64,000 nucleotides of DNA, taken from positions 3,355,599-3,419,598 of the forward strand of contig WNKI01000001.1 of assembly GCA_015350385.1 (NCBI GenBank). The letters run 5' to 3'. Of the stretch, positions 44,008 through 55,243 are shown piece after piece (the stretch's first letter is position 1; every line of letters begins with the position of its first letter). Source of the DNA: Aculops lycopersici. Lineage: Eukaryota; Arthropoda; Arachnida; Trombidiformes; Eriophyidae. The notes under the pieces were generated by a model, which saw nothing but the letters and a program-made list of their open reading frames with translations, ran no database searches and was not told where the DNA came from. The position numbers were made by a program, and so were the translations under genes.

Positions 44008-47000
44008 GATGAACTGCTTGATTGGCTTGCTTCTCAGTGTGCAACATGAATAGCGTCATCTGATTAGAGTGGTGTGTAATAAAAATTAATTCACGCGCTT
44101 CGCTCAAAGTGCAAACGAAGACTAACTAAATCTAAACGTTCGACCAGAAGCCAATTGGTTGGTGGCATTCTTTTTTTGGCCACGCGACGAGCCAATTCAG
44201 AGAGCGAGTAAAGTCCAACGACAATCGCTGGCCCGATAGCCAGTGGTTTTGGCGCACGACAGAGAGGCACGCGCATACGCAACTCGGTCACACAGTGCAC
44301 TGTATGAGCGAGTTACTCGAGTTGCGGGCGGCACGAGCCAAGTGGCCAGTTTTACTTTTGGGGCCCCGGAGTTGTGCGCGTGTATGTCGCGCGCGCGCAG
44401 CCGCCGCTCGCGCAATTGCCCATTTGACAACGTAAATTTGCCGCCAGTTGGGCGAGCAAGTTTTTGCTGCCGCCGCTGCTGCTCCATTGGATCCGAACGG
44501 AAAGCGTATAGCAGTCAGTGCATTTGGTATTCAGCGACACCAGAAACTCCGCAACACGAAGCGACGGCAGCTGCCCTCGTCGTTGCAAACTCCTCGGACT
44601 AGCAGCTGCCACTTGGCTTCACTCCGTCACCCTCTTCCTATTGCGCTCCTTCAATGGCGACAACCGGCGCAACTGGCGGCGAGTGTTTGTATGCATGTCG
44701 CCGGTAGTAGTTTGAGTATGTCACTATTTCTGGATTATGCGCAGAGACGGCCACTTTTTTGCTCCGGCCAACCAATCCAATGGAGGACCAAAGGCGCAAC
44801 AGGCTCCTGGGCCCGACTCAGCAACTCTGGTTGCTGTGGTTCGTGTGGGCGGCCAATGATCCTCATTGGATCCACTGGGTCGTGTGCCGGTCGCGCGCGT
44901 CGCCCGAGCCGCCTACCAAATGTCGCCGCGTAGGTGGATGGCCTCTTCTCCTGCTCGCGCGCCTCAGTATTTAGCCCAATGAAGAGAGACCATTACAAGT
45001 CAAGAAAGAATAAGGGAAAGTATATTTTTGTCCGACTGGTTGCTGTTGTCGTCGTCATATTTAGCAGCTGCGCTGGATATCAGAGTCGCCGCCGCCGCCG
45101 TCGCCGCTAATAAGCAGATGCGATGGCACGACTTTCTCGAGGCCACTGGCCAAAATGGTCACCAGCGTCCAGTGTCATTGGAACTTGAACTGAGCGCCGC
45201 AAAAGACTCTCGCTGCTCATCAAGGCTCATGGTCTTGTGGCCGGAGAGAAACTGTACGTGCGCCTCCTCGCTGATCACGATGCAAATTCATCATCATCAT
45301 CCAAGTCAATGAGCATCGACTGCTCGCCTTCCACTTGAACTCTGGCCGAAAACTGGCCGAAATCTAATGAGGTTCCACTGATCGTCTTAGTCTTGTGGTG
45401 CGCCGGTGTTGCCCAAAAATCCTTGCTCTTTCTCGGCGCAAAAGTCGTCGGCTAATCGATGACTCATCGCTCATTCGTTTCCTCGCTCGACGACAGGCAG
45501 AAATTGGCTTGCAGATGCTTTCATCTAAGAGAAAGCAAAAGTAAAAGTGAGTCGAGGAGAGTAATTAGCTGCGGGAACTCAACATGCCATCAAGCGGACG
45601 GAATAGCGACTAGCCAGATGACAAATTCTATGTTCCAATCTCATCGTCGACTTTATTCTCGTTTATTCCAATAGGTTGGCATCAAGAGCGAGCAAAGACT
45701 CCACACTGAGATGCACAGTAAGTCACACGAGCAGCTCGTTAGCCAGTTAGACTTAAGCCTAACGCTAAGTTTTGTTTCCATCCATTCATAACGAGAGTGA
45801 CAGCAAACTACTAAAATGAATAGACAAGCTACGACGAGCGGACAACACAAAACCTCACATTGATGAATGGAAGTGATAATGGTTTATATTTTTGACAATA
45901 ATAATCTCCCCATCAAACCGCAAAATTGATGCGGCGACAGCAACAGGCAATTGGCTGGTTATAACTTGCGGCGCCCAAGCGCCAAGCCGAGCGTTTGGTG
46001 CGGAAGTTGACGTTGGGGTTTCGTTCGTTTTGCAGCAGCCGCCAACAGGAAGCCGCTCCAACGACTGGAGCGACTAATCCAATTGACGTTGCGATGCAGC
46101 TTCGGCTCACTCTGTCGTGTGGGCGGCGGATATCCGACCGACGGACATCACAACTAACCAGTCACTTGGACGACGCGAGAAGTCAACTTCTAAATTTAAC
46201 AATTGGATTTATATTTGGATTTAGACTCGCATTCAAATGAACCATCGATATTTTCTGGCAAACTCTCCACTCACTCACCCCACGAATGCTCAATATAAAG
46301 TCCAAGGGAAGGCCACGGGCAGTCGGTTGCTTCTTGCATGTCGCTTGTCTCCGGTCTCTGGTCGCCAGCCAGCCAGCCAACCAGTCAGCCAACAAGTCGA
46401 CTGACTTCTGGTCGCATGCTGCACTCGCCGGTTCGGTGCAATGGAGAAGAGAAGGAGACCGCACGCCCGGAGTCACCTCCATTTGTTTCCACTCGCTTCC
46501 TTCGAAACTTTGTAGCCCAAAATTTCAACTCAAAATCAATAGAAAGGAGAAGGAGAAACCAATAGACCTTACGACGGCGACAGCTCGATCAGCTGCCGCC
46601 AACCCAAGCGGCGGCGGCAGCTGAGAGTCTCTGCTGCCTGCTCACTTAAATGGCGGTTATGCAACTGCAATGGGGTAGGTGAAACTGGCCACCGAAATGG
46701 CGACATGTGTTGGTAGCGTCGTTACCTTTGGAAGCCGTGAAAAAACATCTGTTGCTGCTTGAGACGTTGGCGTCGGCTGCCTCCGCTTTCGCTTTTAGCG
46801 CCAACAATCCGCCGCTTGAACCCCCAAAATAACCCTCGGTGTTACCTAAACTTTGCCAAACCTGAAACTGGTTGCTGCTGCTTCGTTTGCTGGTGTCTTC
46901 GGCGGTGCCACTGAATTTGAGCTGAAGCTAAGGCAACAGTGAGGGCGAGGTAACGAGGGACGCGCGCCACTTCCTGTTTGATATAAATCGAAGGCCAGAG

Positions 47001-48149
47001 CAAAAGTGTAGGCGGCTAGCAACAACAACAACAACAGTGCCAACTGCGGCAGGTAACGCCAACGCAACGAATCGGCGACAACATTTGCTGACTCATTTCA
47101 TCCAAAACGAAAGTTTGCAGATTTCCACTCTCCCCTCTTCGTTTCCTCCTAGTTGTTACCTTCTGTTTGATGGTGCTGCCACTGATCGCCTGTCGGCCAG
47201 CCGCCACTCGCCTCGAATGCTATCACTACTGCTACCACTCATTTTGGGTGGCCTAAATTTCAATACTGAGTGGCGCCAAAGAATCTGGGATCGCTTTTGC
47301 GATTGCTGCTGCATAAAAATGGCCCTCTCTGCCGATGGAAACTGTTACATTGGTCACCATAACAACAGACTAACGACAAACACGCGACTTCGTTTGGCCT
47401 ACTCATTATCAACTGACTGACTCGGACGGAAGTGTGGGAATCTCAGACGAAAGCTGCAAATTACGCAACTGTGTCTCCCGCCGAAGGGGCTGTGATAATT
47501 TGGATGCGAGAATGGGACTTATCTTTTCTGCTCAAGCGGAACTTGCTCACCTGAAAGTCCAGGTAGGTTTTCAACTGGACTTGCAGGTTATTAGGAAGCG
47601 CCTTATTTTGGGGGCACATATCAATTTTTGGATAGCCTAGCGTGGGATTAGAGCGTGAAGATTTCCTCATCTTGTTGGCTCGCGATTAGATGAGATGAGG
47701 AAATTTTCCTTCAACGAGAATCTTTTGACTTCCTTTCGAGGTTACTGCAAGCCGAGGCATCAGGCGACGCGAAGTCAGGGCGCTATCTTTGTCATCGTGA
47801 TATCTTTCTATGCCTAAATTATTGGTCTTGAATAACTGCAAGTTCTGAGATCTCACGAGAAATATCCAATTTATGATAATGGTGAAAATAACCTATTGGG
47901 AGCTGCACGTAATCCTGTCGGCCGATCCTGCAAACTGTCGCAAAACTAAACTCATTTTTTGCCTAGCTGCACAGCCTATCCTGTAACCCGATTTTTGCGA
48001 CACACCCGATGGTGCATACACAAAAAACGAAAAGTCGCAGAAAAATTCTGGACTTACCAAACGACTCCAAAACACGATTCTGAGCTTCCGGTTGCGTTAT
48101 TTGTCTTCTAACCCTCACCGTTCGGCCGAAACGGGTGTTTTTGGATACC
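44008..48149. other. 4.1 kb region without a recognisable gene
   Basis: Many overlapping short frames on both strands, none with domains or convincing composition. GCC/GGC-rich patches (44.4-45.1 kb) and CCAG stutter near 46365-46395. A 12-bp inverted repeat occurs at 47661-47704. It lies upstream of the VWC gene, so it may contain that gene's promoter. Confidence 0.45.
47661..47704. repeat. Short inverted repeat (12-bp stem)
   Basis: ATTTCCTCATCT at 47661-47672 is the exact reverse complement of 47693-47704, with a 20-base loop. Could be a hairpin, or the tip of a decayed mobile element next to the dispersed repeat. Confidence 0.5.
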
Positions 48150-48610
48150 AATTTTTTGCAATCTTACTGGATCGACCGGATAAAGAAGGTTGTCGATTTA
48201 TCTTGACCCAGAACTGATCGAGTTTTGCTCGGCGGCCTCATGGCATCCAACGTCCGGTGGCCAAAATGAGCCACTTCCAAACGCCAAAGAAAATGTTTTT
48301 TGCTCTCATTTAGTAGACTGACGATTGTGCATACAAATTACATTGCGTAAGGTAAATGAACATGACATTTGCGAGTACGACATTGGAATTGGCCGCGTGC
48401 TAGTTGGTTTGTGCGCCCGGTAAGTATATGGGGTGCCTAGAGTAGCAGAAAATGTGCCTCCTTTGCAAGACCGGCCAAAATTAGCGTTCATGTAAGAAAA
48501 ATGTATTGTTTACAACAAATACTAATCCCAGACCCCCAAATCTGAAACGAGCGGGTATCACATTTCAAGCTAGTGAATCATTCAAGTCTCAGTTATTCGA
48601 GCTACATTTC
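48150..48610 (+). repeat. Dispersed repeat, copy 1
   Basis: About 460 bases that recur in inverted orientation at 60945-61395. The two copies align without net indels from 48188 to 48471 (position sum constant at 109543). The segment 48317-48372 differs by a single base from its partner; other parts are roughly 80 percent alike. No long coding frame is shared, so this may be a non-autonomous mobile element or a fragment of a larger one. Class unknown. Confidence 0.8.
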
Positions 48611-48954
48611 GTTCAATGCACTAAATACATCGGCTCGCCGAGTTACAAGCCATTTCCGACTTCGAAAGGTGAGATTTCGCCCAGGAGCGTTTCTAGAAGT
48701 AGTTAGCATTATTAAGAAACCACTCGCCGCATTTGTTCGAGATAATGTTCAAAACTTACCTGTTACGTCGGCAAAAATGATGAGAAAGTCAGTCCTTGAT
48801 ATTGTTCTATCGGAGGAGATACAAAGGATTGGTAGGCAGTATGATGCATTTTGACATAACGCACCTCAAAACATTTAGATTAATGTAAATATTAATTTAA
48901 TCTTTATTCTTCCACCTCAACTGAGATTCATGTCTCTTGTGTGCATCTTTTTAA
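48611..48954. other. 3' flank of the cadherin gene
   Basis: AT-rich 3' region downstream of the cadherin stop. A 93-codon frame on the plus strand starts only at GTG and is not credited. Confidence 0.4.
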
Positions 48955-51900
48955 TCAACAACCAGGTAATTGATCGGTAGCTAGGCCACTGTAGGTCATA
49001 GCGAAAATACTTTGCTTCTCCAACAGCTCCCCATTTCTCATGTCCCTCAAGCTTGGCAGTTGGCCCACGGCTGCCGACTCCAAGGCTTTGTCATCGTTGT
49101 TGGCTGCAGTTGCCGGTGGAGCTGAGCTGGTGGCAGCACTTCCGCTTTTGGCTCTAGCCTCACCAGCTGTCTGATTGGTGGTTTGCGTTACAGTGGTTGC
49201 TGTTGAGCGGGAACCACTTGAGCTTCGTGATCCGCTCGACCCTATGCTGCTGCTAGCGGACTGCACTGGCCGCCTCTCCAACTTGGCCCTGGTGGTTGTC
49301 GAGGCAGCTTTTCCCTGGTCGTCCGATGGCTGCTCTTTCTGTGTAATCGATGTGCCCTTGGCTAGAGTCCTGGTTGGATCAGCTGTAACAGTTGTGATCG
49401 TCTCATCGATGCTCTCTGGTCCCTTGGTGGCGAGCTTGTTATTAAGTTCATCCATCAAACTTCCCCTTGACGCCTGAGGTGCCACCTTGGAATGTTTGGT
49501 GTCACTTTTCTCACTATTGTTAATCGACTCTTTTCTGCGCCCTTCCGCTCGATTCATCTCTTCATTACTTGACCCTCTCCTCGCTTCTGGCCTATTTTTT
49601 TCGATTGCATGTTGGTTTGATTCCTTAGCTATTGGTTTGTTGTCTTCGCTCCTAACAACGTCACCGGTATTTGTTACGGCCGGTTGTCGGATCACAGTTC
49701 GAGCCGGCGAGACTGGCCTAATACGAGCTGCTTGATTGATCATTTCAATAACAAGTGGTTGGTGGCTTCCGCCGCGGGATCGGGTGTGCGTTGCAATGAT
49801 GGGCGTACCTGTAGAGTCGAACCCAAGTAGCTCCTGGTCGCTGTCAAGCACCACCGAGCTTGCCCTGCCACCGCCACTACCACCACGAATGGAACTTCCA
49901 TCGCTGATCTCCGAGTCGCAAGAGCTCGCGCTGCCCTCGGTGGTTCCATCGGCGAGCCTACCTCTTGCTTTTCGGTCTCTTCCGTTTCCGGTTCTGCTAG
50001 GCTCAGCATCTTCGGTGCCATCCTTCGACGACCGGCGCATCTGATGTCTCGCCGGCTTTCCAGGTGTCACTAGTCGAGAGGCTGTTTGTTGCTGCATTTC
50101 GATTGGCGCCACCTTGCGGCCACGTGGCGGATACCTACGACCACCATTGACCTTGTTCCCGTGGTCCATTATAACCTCGTCACCGTCCATATAGTAACCA
50201 GGGTGTTGCCTGCCACCACCAACACCACTCATCGAGGCCAAATTATCGGCGTAACCGGAAGCGTTGGGGAAAAACTGGCCACTGGCTTGGCGGTGTCTAC
50301 TCGGATCCGAACCCATAGGCAATCCATTGGCGCCTCGCATGTATCCAACTCGTCGATCGCCGCCACGACTCATCACTGAGTGTAGAGCAGAGTCCAGCGA
50401 AGCGGCCGAGGATGCCCGCCGACCCGAGACGCTCGGCTCGAACCAAATTTGTCCATTATACATGGAGGCGTGGTCCGGTTTGATTGGCAACATGAGCTCA
50501 TTGAGATGACTCGACGATCCATCAATTGCTTGCTGATTAATGCTAGCTGACTGAGACTTTTTCTTGTTAATCTCCGCCATTCCATCTTGGTCACCTGTCC
50601 CAGTGGCCGCCTGTTGTTGACCCAGGGATTGGCCATTGGTCAAGCTTAAATTTGTACCAACATTTTGATCCACCAAACTCTTGATCTGAGATTTAATTCC
50701 AGTTTTTGCCATAGCAGACGATGACACTCCATTGGATTCGCTTGTGGTCCTCTTGTACTGCGATTGATTTCGCATAAAATTTTTCATATTCTCATCGTGT
50801 ATCTTGGTTCTACTTCGCTCATCTTCCTCCGACTCGCGACAACACGAATAGATCATCCAACAAACGAGTAGAGCTAGAATGCATATGCCAACAATGATTA
50901 TATAAATCAACAGCCTTCGCTCAATGCCACTTGTTGGATCGTAGATATAATCCTGGATATCGCCATAGAATCCAGAGGTTGAGGTTAGGTTTGAAGAGAT
51001 GGTTGGCGTGATTGGCGCTATGGGATACAATCGTCCGTCGGATGCAACATAATGAGTGACCTTGTTCTTGTAGAGCAAATCTTCCTGGTTGCCATTGTTG
51101 CCACCAGTCGAGTGTTGTTGTTGTTGCTGCTGCTGCTGTTGGTTGTATCCTTGATAATCCAGGGCACTAAGTAAACCACTTAGGTTTGTTAGATCAACGA
51201 GACTATTCTGTGGCACTGTCATACGAACCCGAGCCACACTAATGCGACTCGTGTCGCTCAGCGCATCAATCGACTCAATAATAGCCTTACTTCCGGTCAG
51301 CGAGCCCAGCGCCTGTTCAATGGACTCGCGTCGAAGTTGAAGTTGCTCCGCGGTGCCGTTCAAAATAACACTCATTGTTCGTCGTTGAAGCGCTTGATTG
51401 TAAATATTAACTTTAACGGTCGAGGATCTCAGAGGAATGCCGAAATCATGAGCCCTAACGATGAGTGTGGTCAGCGGAGGCAGGCGAGTTGCGTCAACCG
51501 GAAGTACCCTAGTCTCTGGCGCTACTCTTGCATATGAAGGTTGTTGTTTTAGTTGCTGCTGATCATACAATAAGCGAGCTGCGTGATGGGAAGACTCAAG
51601 GTTCAGTAGCAAGTCCAAGGCCGGCAGTTGCTCGGGATCCATGTGAGGTGAGAGTGTCTGCTCGCTTAGGCGGCCAATGCGAGCCGTTGTTGCTGGTTGC
51701 TGTTTGCTTATGGAGCGACCAGGAATTGAGTAACTAGGTTCCAAATCCTGAGTGGTCGTCGTCGAGTTTGCGCCTCCAATCTTAGCCGTTTGATTTCCCT
51801 CAATATCATACTCCTCTCGCTGACCACTCTCCAGTGGCTCTCTAGCTCGAGCACCCCATCCCGCCAACCTGGAGCTAAGGTACTCGACTAAGCTACCGGA

Positions 51901-53868
51901 AGTGGAACTCATTGAGGCCTCGGTGGTTGTTGCCTCCTCAATCTCGTGGCCTACAGATGAGATGCGATCGGAACTCGAATGCTGAGTGGCTGGCACCACC
52001 AGCGTCCTTGGTGTTGTTTGTGGGCGATTGTTTTGTTGATCATTGTTGCTGTTGCTATCGCTTGTTCCATGTGGAACAATTGGCTCTCTTAGAATGGACG
52101 GAATGTGTGGCGGAACTGGTTTTGTTTGGCTTGTTGGGTAACCATTGGGATATCCGCCCGAGCTATAGGGATCTGGATTTGTTAAACCATGGTAGTCGTA
52201 GGGTTTCCCATTTGGGTAGACAATATTAGGCGGATTTTCTTGTCCACTGGAAGTTCCTGAGGCAGCGCTGTTGCTGCCTGTTGGAAAGATGATGCCGCTG
52301 ACCGAATCAATTGTAAAGTGATCGTTTGAATTGCCGGCAATTATCTCGTAGGCCACCTGGCTATTAGCTGAACTTGGCTCGTCAGCGTCGAGCGCCCTAA
52401 CCACGAGCGGCGGATGTATAGTTCCGTCGGCCATTAGGATTGCATCGTAGTGGGTTTGCAAAAATAACGGCGCATTGTCGTTGACATCAAGGATATCAAT
52501 CATGACCTTGCTGAAGCTTAACCTACTCCCGGAATTGAATACATTGCTTGCTGGTCCTATGGGACCCTGCTGTTGCGCTCCAGAATCCCTTGCCTCCACC
52601 AGAAATAGGTAGGAGCTTTTGCGCTCGCGATCCAGACGCCCATTGACTGTAATCAAGCCAGAGTCTTCGTTTAATTTAAACAAATTGCTATCCTCGCCCA
52701 CTAAACTCGTATACTTGACACGTTGATTCTGGCTACTTTGGCTCTGGCCACCGCCAGCGCCTCCACTGCTGCCACCTGTTAACGTGGCCATTGAGCGTTG
52801 ATTCGCGCGGACACTGCCCACTAGCTGGCCGAGCTGCGCATTTTCGTAAATGGAAAAGGTGTACATTTCAGAGTCAAATTGGGGCGCAAATAATCCATTT
52901 GGATTGAGCAATTTGATCAGACATTTGATTCGAGAGCTTAGTTTCTGCAGCAAACCCAAATCTTTGGCAACAAGGTCGAATTGAAGTTGGGGTCGATGAA
53001 GTGGCGTATTCTCCATTAGATTATGACCAGCGCCCGGAAGTGCAAATTGATTTTGGTGACTAACAGGTGGTTGTTGTTGTGGTGGTTGAGGTTGTGATAA
53101 TTGTTGGCGCACAGGTTGGCTCTCTGTTTCGTGTTGTGGAAGTTCGAATAATGGTTTTGTTGCAATGGGTGCAATGGAAATGCTAAACACACTTCGCCTG
53201 CTAACAGGTGTCATGGGCTCCAATTTGAACAATCGAGCATTCGATCCCTCGAGCGACAACTTGAAGGTTCCATTGGCGTTTAAACCTAAATCCAAAACAA
53301 GCGGTCGCCAGCCCATCAGTTTGTTGAGATTATCTGCAATATCCGAGTGGCTAGCGTCAGCTTGTAGCTCCCCACTCATTGGTTCCATTGGCGACCGACT
53401 TGAACTTGCACTTCCCCCACTCGAGCCACTTGAACTAGAGCTACTGCTACTACTACTGCTGCTGCTATGTGAGTACCAATGAATAAATTGCTGGTTGCCA
53501 CCACCACCTGTCAGCTCAGAGTCGAGATGGCTCAGGGTGCTTTGCATTGGATTCAAGTCTCTGCCGTAGGTGTTGCCTTGGTCGTTGTTAAATGTGTTGA
53601 AAATTCCATTAAACGGCCCTCGCTGGACGTATTCTTTCATTAGTTGCTCCGAGTCGCAAAGCTCGTCCAATTGATTGTCGAGCAATTGGTTTTTAACCGA
53701 CCGATGCACTAGCGCTGGATGATGGCTTGTATCTGGATCCGCTTCCGCTGAGCTCGAGGTGGTTTGAGGTCTCGGTGCCGCCTGAGTTATTTGTAGGCTT
53801 GTAAATAGCAGGCATAGGGCACAGGTGAGGATGATTGATCTTGTTACATTTAATTTTAATTTAGGCAT
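48955..53868 (-). CDS. Cadherin-domain single-pass membrane protein, 1637 aa
   Basis: A probable adhesion receptor encoded by one 4.9 kb exon. A signal peptide (SIILTCALCLLFTSLQITQA, residues about 11-30) leads into a Ser-rich N-terminal part. A clear cadherin repeat spans about 330-470 (FSIYENAQLGQLVGSV, LNEDSGLITVNGRLDRERKSSYLFLVEARD, and the calcium motif DVNDNAPLF). A second repeat starts at about 475 (VVRALDADEPSSANSQVAYEI, DHFTIDSVSGIIFPTG). It appears interrupted by about 250 low-complexity residues before its last strands (LTTLIVRAHDFGIPLRSSTVKVNIYNQ). The membrane helix is near 980-1005 (LLIYIIIVGICILALLVCWMIY), followed by a cytoplasmic tail of about 630 residues, Ser/Arg-rich, without a kinase domain or an obvious catenin site. 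It resembles the short non-classical cadherins of arthropods; no orthologue is named. Confidence 0.82.
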   Translation of the reverse strand: MPKLKLNVTRSIILTCALCLLFTSLQITQAAPRPQTTSSSAEADPDTSHHPALVHRSVKNQLLDNQLDELCDSEQLMKEYVQRGPFNGIFNTFNNDQGNTYGRDLNPMQSTLSHLDSELTGGGGNQQFIHWYSHSSSSSSSSSSSSSGSSGGSASSSRSPMEPMSGELQADASHSDIADNLNKLMGWRPLVLDLGLNANGTFKLSLEGSNARLFKLEPMTPVSRRSVFSISIAPIATKPLFELPQHETESQPVRQQLSQPQPPQQQPPVSHQNQFALPGAGHNLMENTPLHRPQLQFDLVAKDLGLLQKLSSRIKCLIKLLNPNGLFAPQFDSEMYTFSIYENAQLGQLVGSVRANQRSMATLTGGSSGGAGGGQSQSSQNQRVKYTSLVGEDSNLFKLNEDSGLITVNGRLDRERKSSYLFLVEARDSGAQQQGPIGPASNVFNSGSRLSFSKVMIDILDVNDNAPLFLQTHYDAILMADGTIHPPLVVRALDADEPSSANSQVAYEIIAGNSNDHFTIDSVSGIIFPTGSNSAASGTSSGQENPPNIVYPNGKPYDYHGLTNPDPYSSGGYPNGYPTSQTKPVPPHIPSILREPIVPHGTSDSNSNNDQQNNRPQTTPRTLVVPATQHSSSDRISSVGHEIEEATTTEASMSSTSGSLVEYLSSRLAGWGARAREPLESGQREEYDIEGNQTAKIGGANSTTTTQDLEPSYSIPGRSISKQQPATTARIGRLSEQTLSPHMDPEQLPALDLLLNLESSHHAARLLYDQQQLKQQPSYARVAPETRVLPVDATRLPPLTTLIVRAHDFGIPLRSSTVKVNIYNQALQRRTMSVILNGTAEQLQLRRESIEQALGSLTGSKAIIESIDALSDTSRISVARVRMTVPQNSLVDLTNLSGLLSALDYQGYNQQQQQQQQQHSTGGNNGNQEDLLYKNKVTHYVASDGRLYPIAPITPTISSNLTSTSGFYGDIQDYIYDPTSGIERRLLIYIIIVGICILALLVCWMIYSCCRESEEDERSRTKIHDENMKNFMRNQSQYKRTTSESNGVSSSAMAKTGIKSQIKSLVDQNVGTNLSLTNGQSLGQQQAATGTGDQDGMAEINKKKSQSASINQQAIDGSSSHLNELMLPIKPDHASMYNGQIWFEPSVSGRRASSAASLDSALHSVMSRGGDRRVGYMRGANGLPMGSDPSRHRQASGQFFPNASGYADNLASMSGVGGGRQHPGYYMDGDEVIMDHGNKVNGGRRYPPRGRKVAPIEMQQQTASRLVTPGKPARHQMRRSSKDGTEDAEPSRTGNGRDRKARGRLADGTTEGSASSCDSEISDGSSIRGGSGGGRASSVVLDSDQELLGFDSTGTPIIATHTRSRGGSHQPLVIEMINQAARIRPVSPARTVIRQPAVTNTGDVVRSEDNKPIAKESNQHAIEKNRPEARRGSSNEEMNRAEGRRKESINNSEKSDTKHSKVAPQASRGSLMDELNNKLATKGPESIDETITTVTADPTRTLAKGTSITQKEQPSDDQGKAASTTTRAKLERRPVQSASSSIGSSGSRSSSGSRSTATTVTQTTNQTAGEARAKSGSAATSSAPPATAANNDDKALESAAVGQLPSLRDMRNGELLEKQSIFAMTYSGLATDQLPGC

Positions 53869-55243
53869 CTTGAGTAATATTTGGCCTTCTCAGGTTACAT
53901 TGCCACAAACTTTAATATAGCAGTAGACAGATACGCACAAAAACAGTAACAACAAAGGTATTAAATTGATCTAATTATTCAATTAGTCAAATCTAGGAAG
54001 AGAGGGGGAACTCGCAACTTTACTCGCATCAATGAAAATTGTGGCCAGCGCATAATTTCTCTCTTTCAATGTTCATGTAAATAAGCACCATAATAATCTC
54101 GACACAAATTGAGAAAGGCAATGGCGGAACAAGGACAAGTTAGTTACACGGAGCCCTCTGCATTGTTGCTTGCAGAAAAAGAGAGGGGAAAAACGGAGAT
54201 ATTTCCATGGAGTCGCCGCCGTAGAGCCCCGACGACACGTTGAAGTCGGCCTTGTTTAAGGACGACCTCCTCTCCCCATTGGTCAGCTAATGGGCGAGGA
54301 TTTGACCAGACCAAACAATGCACCTTGATCCCAATTGGCCAGTCTCACTCTGTAGTTTACAGCCACAATGAAGGGGGCGGCAAAAACCTTTATTTTTGCG
54401 CTAGGGTTTGGCCTCATTTCTTTGGTGAGCTGGAAGCACAGTTCGAGCGACAAGTCTTTCCCCTCAGTTTCGCCTCGGCCAGTCGACCGGATGTGCGGCG
54501 CACGAGTTGTTACTGAATGGGGCAAAGGTTTTTCCAAGCGCGGGGCGCCGGGCCGCAGGAAGTGAGGGTCGCGCAGGTGGCAAAACGATCGAGGCTGGCA
54601 TCGGGCGGTAAGGTAAACCGCAAGAGGTTTGCGTAACAAGAGAGCGAGAGAACGTGTGACAACGTTGCCTCAAGTTGGTTGCTCATAGCAACCACCTGTG
54701 AGTGGCGTGCGCGTGATGTCACTGTTGCTGCTGGTGTGTTGTTATTTTGTAATTGGTGTTGTGCTGCGGCCGCTGGTCGCTCAACATCAACATCATCGCC
54801 GCGAGTTCAGGTAGAAGAGTGTAAGTGCTAAACCAAAATTCTGTGTCATGTCTATATACACTAGAAGGCAGGGAATGGAGGCTAGGACATATTTTTTGCA
54901 ATACACGTTGATAGTACCATCATCAGTATGTTGAAAGGAGGTGAAAAAATCTATCAAAAACCATGTGAACTCTCGTCGTAGAGGCGAACGACCGCTCGAC
55001 ATGGTAGCTTGAGTTGTGGTCAACTTTTAGTCCCACTTTCTTCTTCTTCTTCCGTCTCCCTTCTGTTTCAAATCGCTTGTTTGTGGCAGGAAGTTTATTG
55101 TAACGGCCGACGCTACTTTACATGTTTGATGGTGACCATTACAGGTCACCACAAATTTAGATCGTATGTATTCCTTTATTCTGGATTGGATTTTTTTATT
55201 CCATTTTCTTCCTACAAACCCCAGCACTAGATCAAATGCAAAC
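53869..55243. other. Intergenic region upstream of the cadherin gene
   Basis: Contains the 5' flank of the cadherin gene and the 3' flank of the first GMC gene. No coding signal stands out. Confidence 0.45.

Noticed and set aside
44008..48149. Numerous GC-rich open frames of 60-160 codons
   Set aside because: Typical shadows of GC- and repeat-rich non-coding DNA, with several strands and frames open at once.
48573..48854. 93-codon frame beside repeat copy 1
   Set aside because: Starts only at GTG, begins inside the repeat, and shows no family match.
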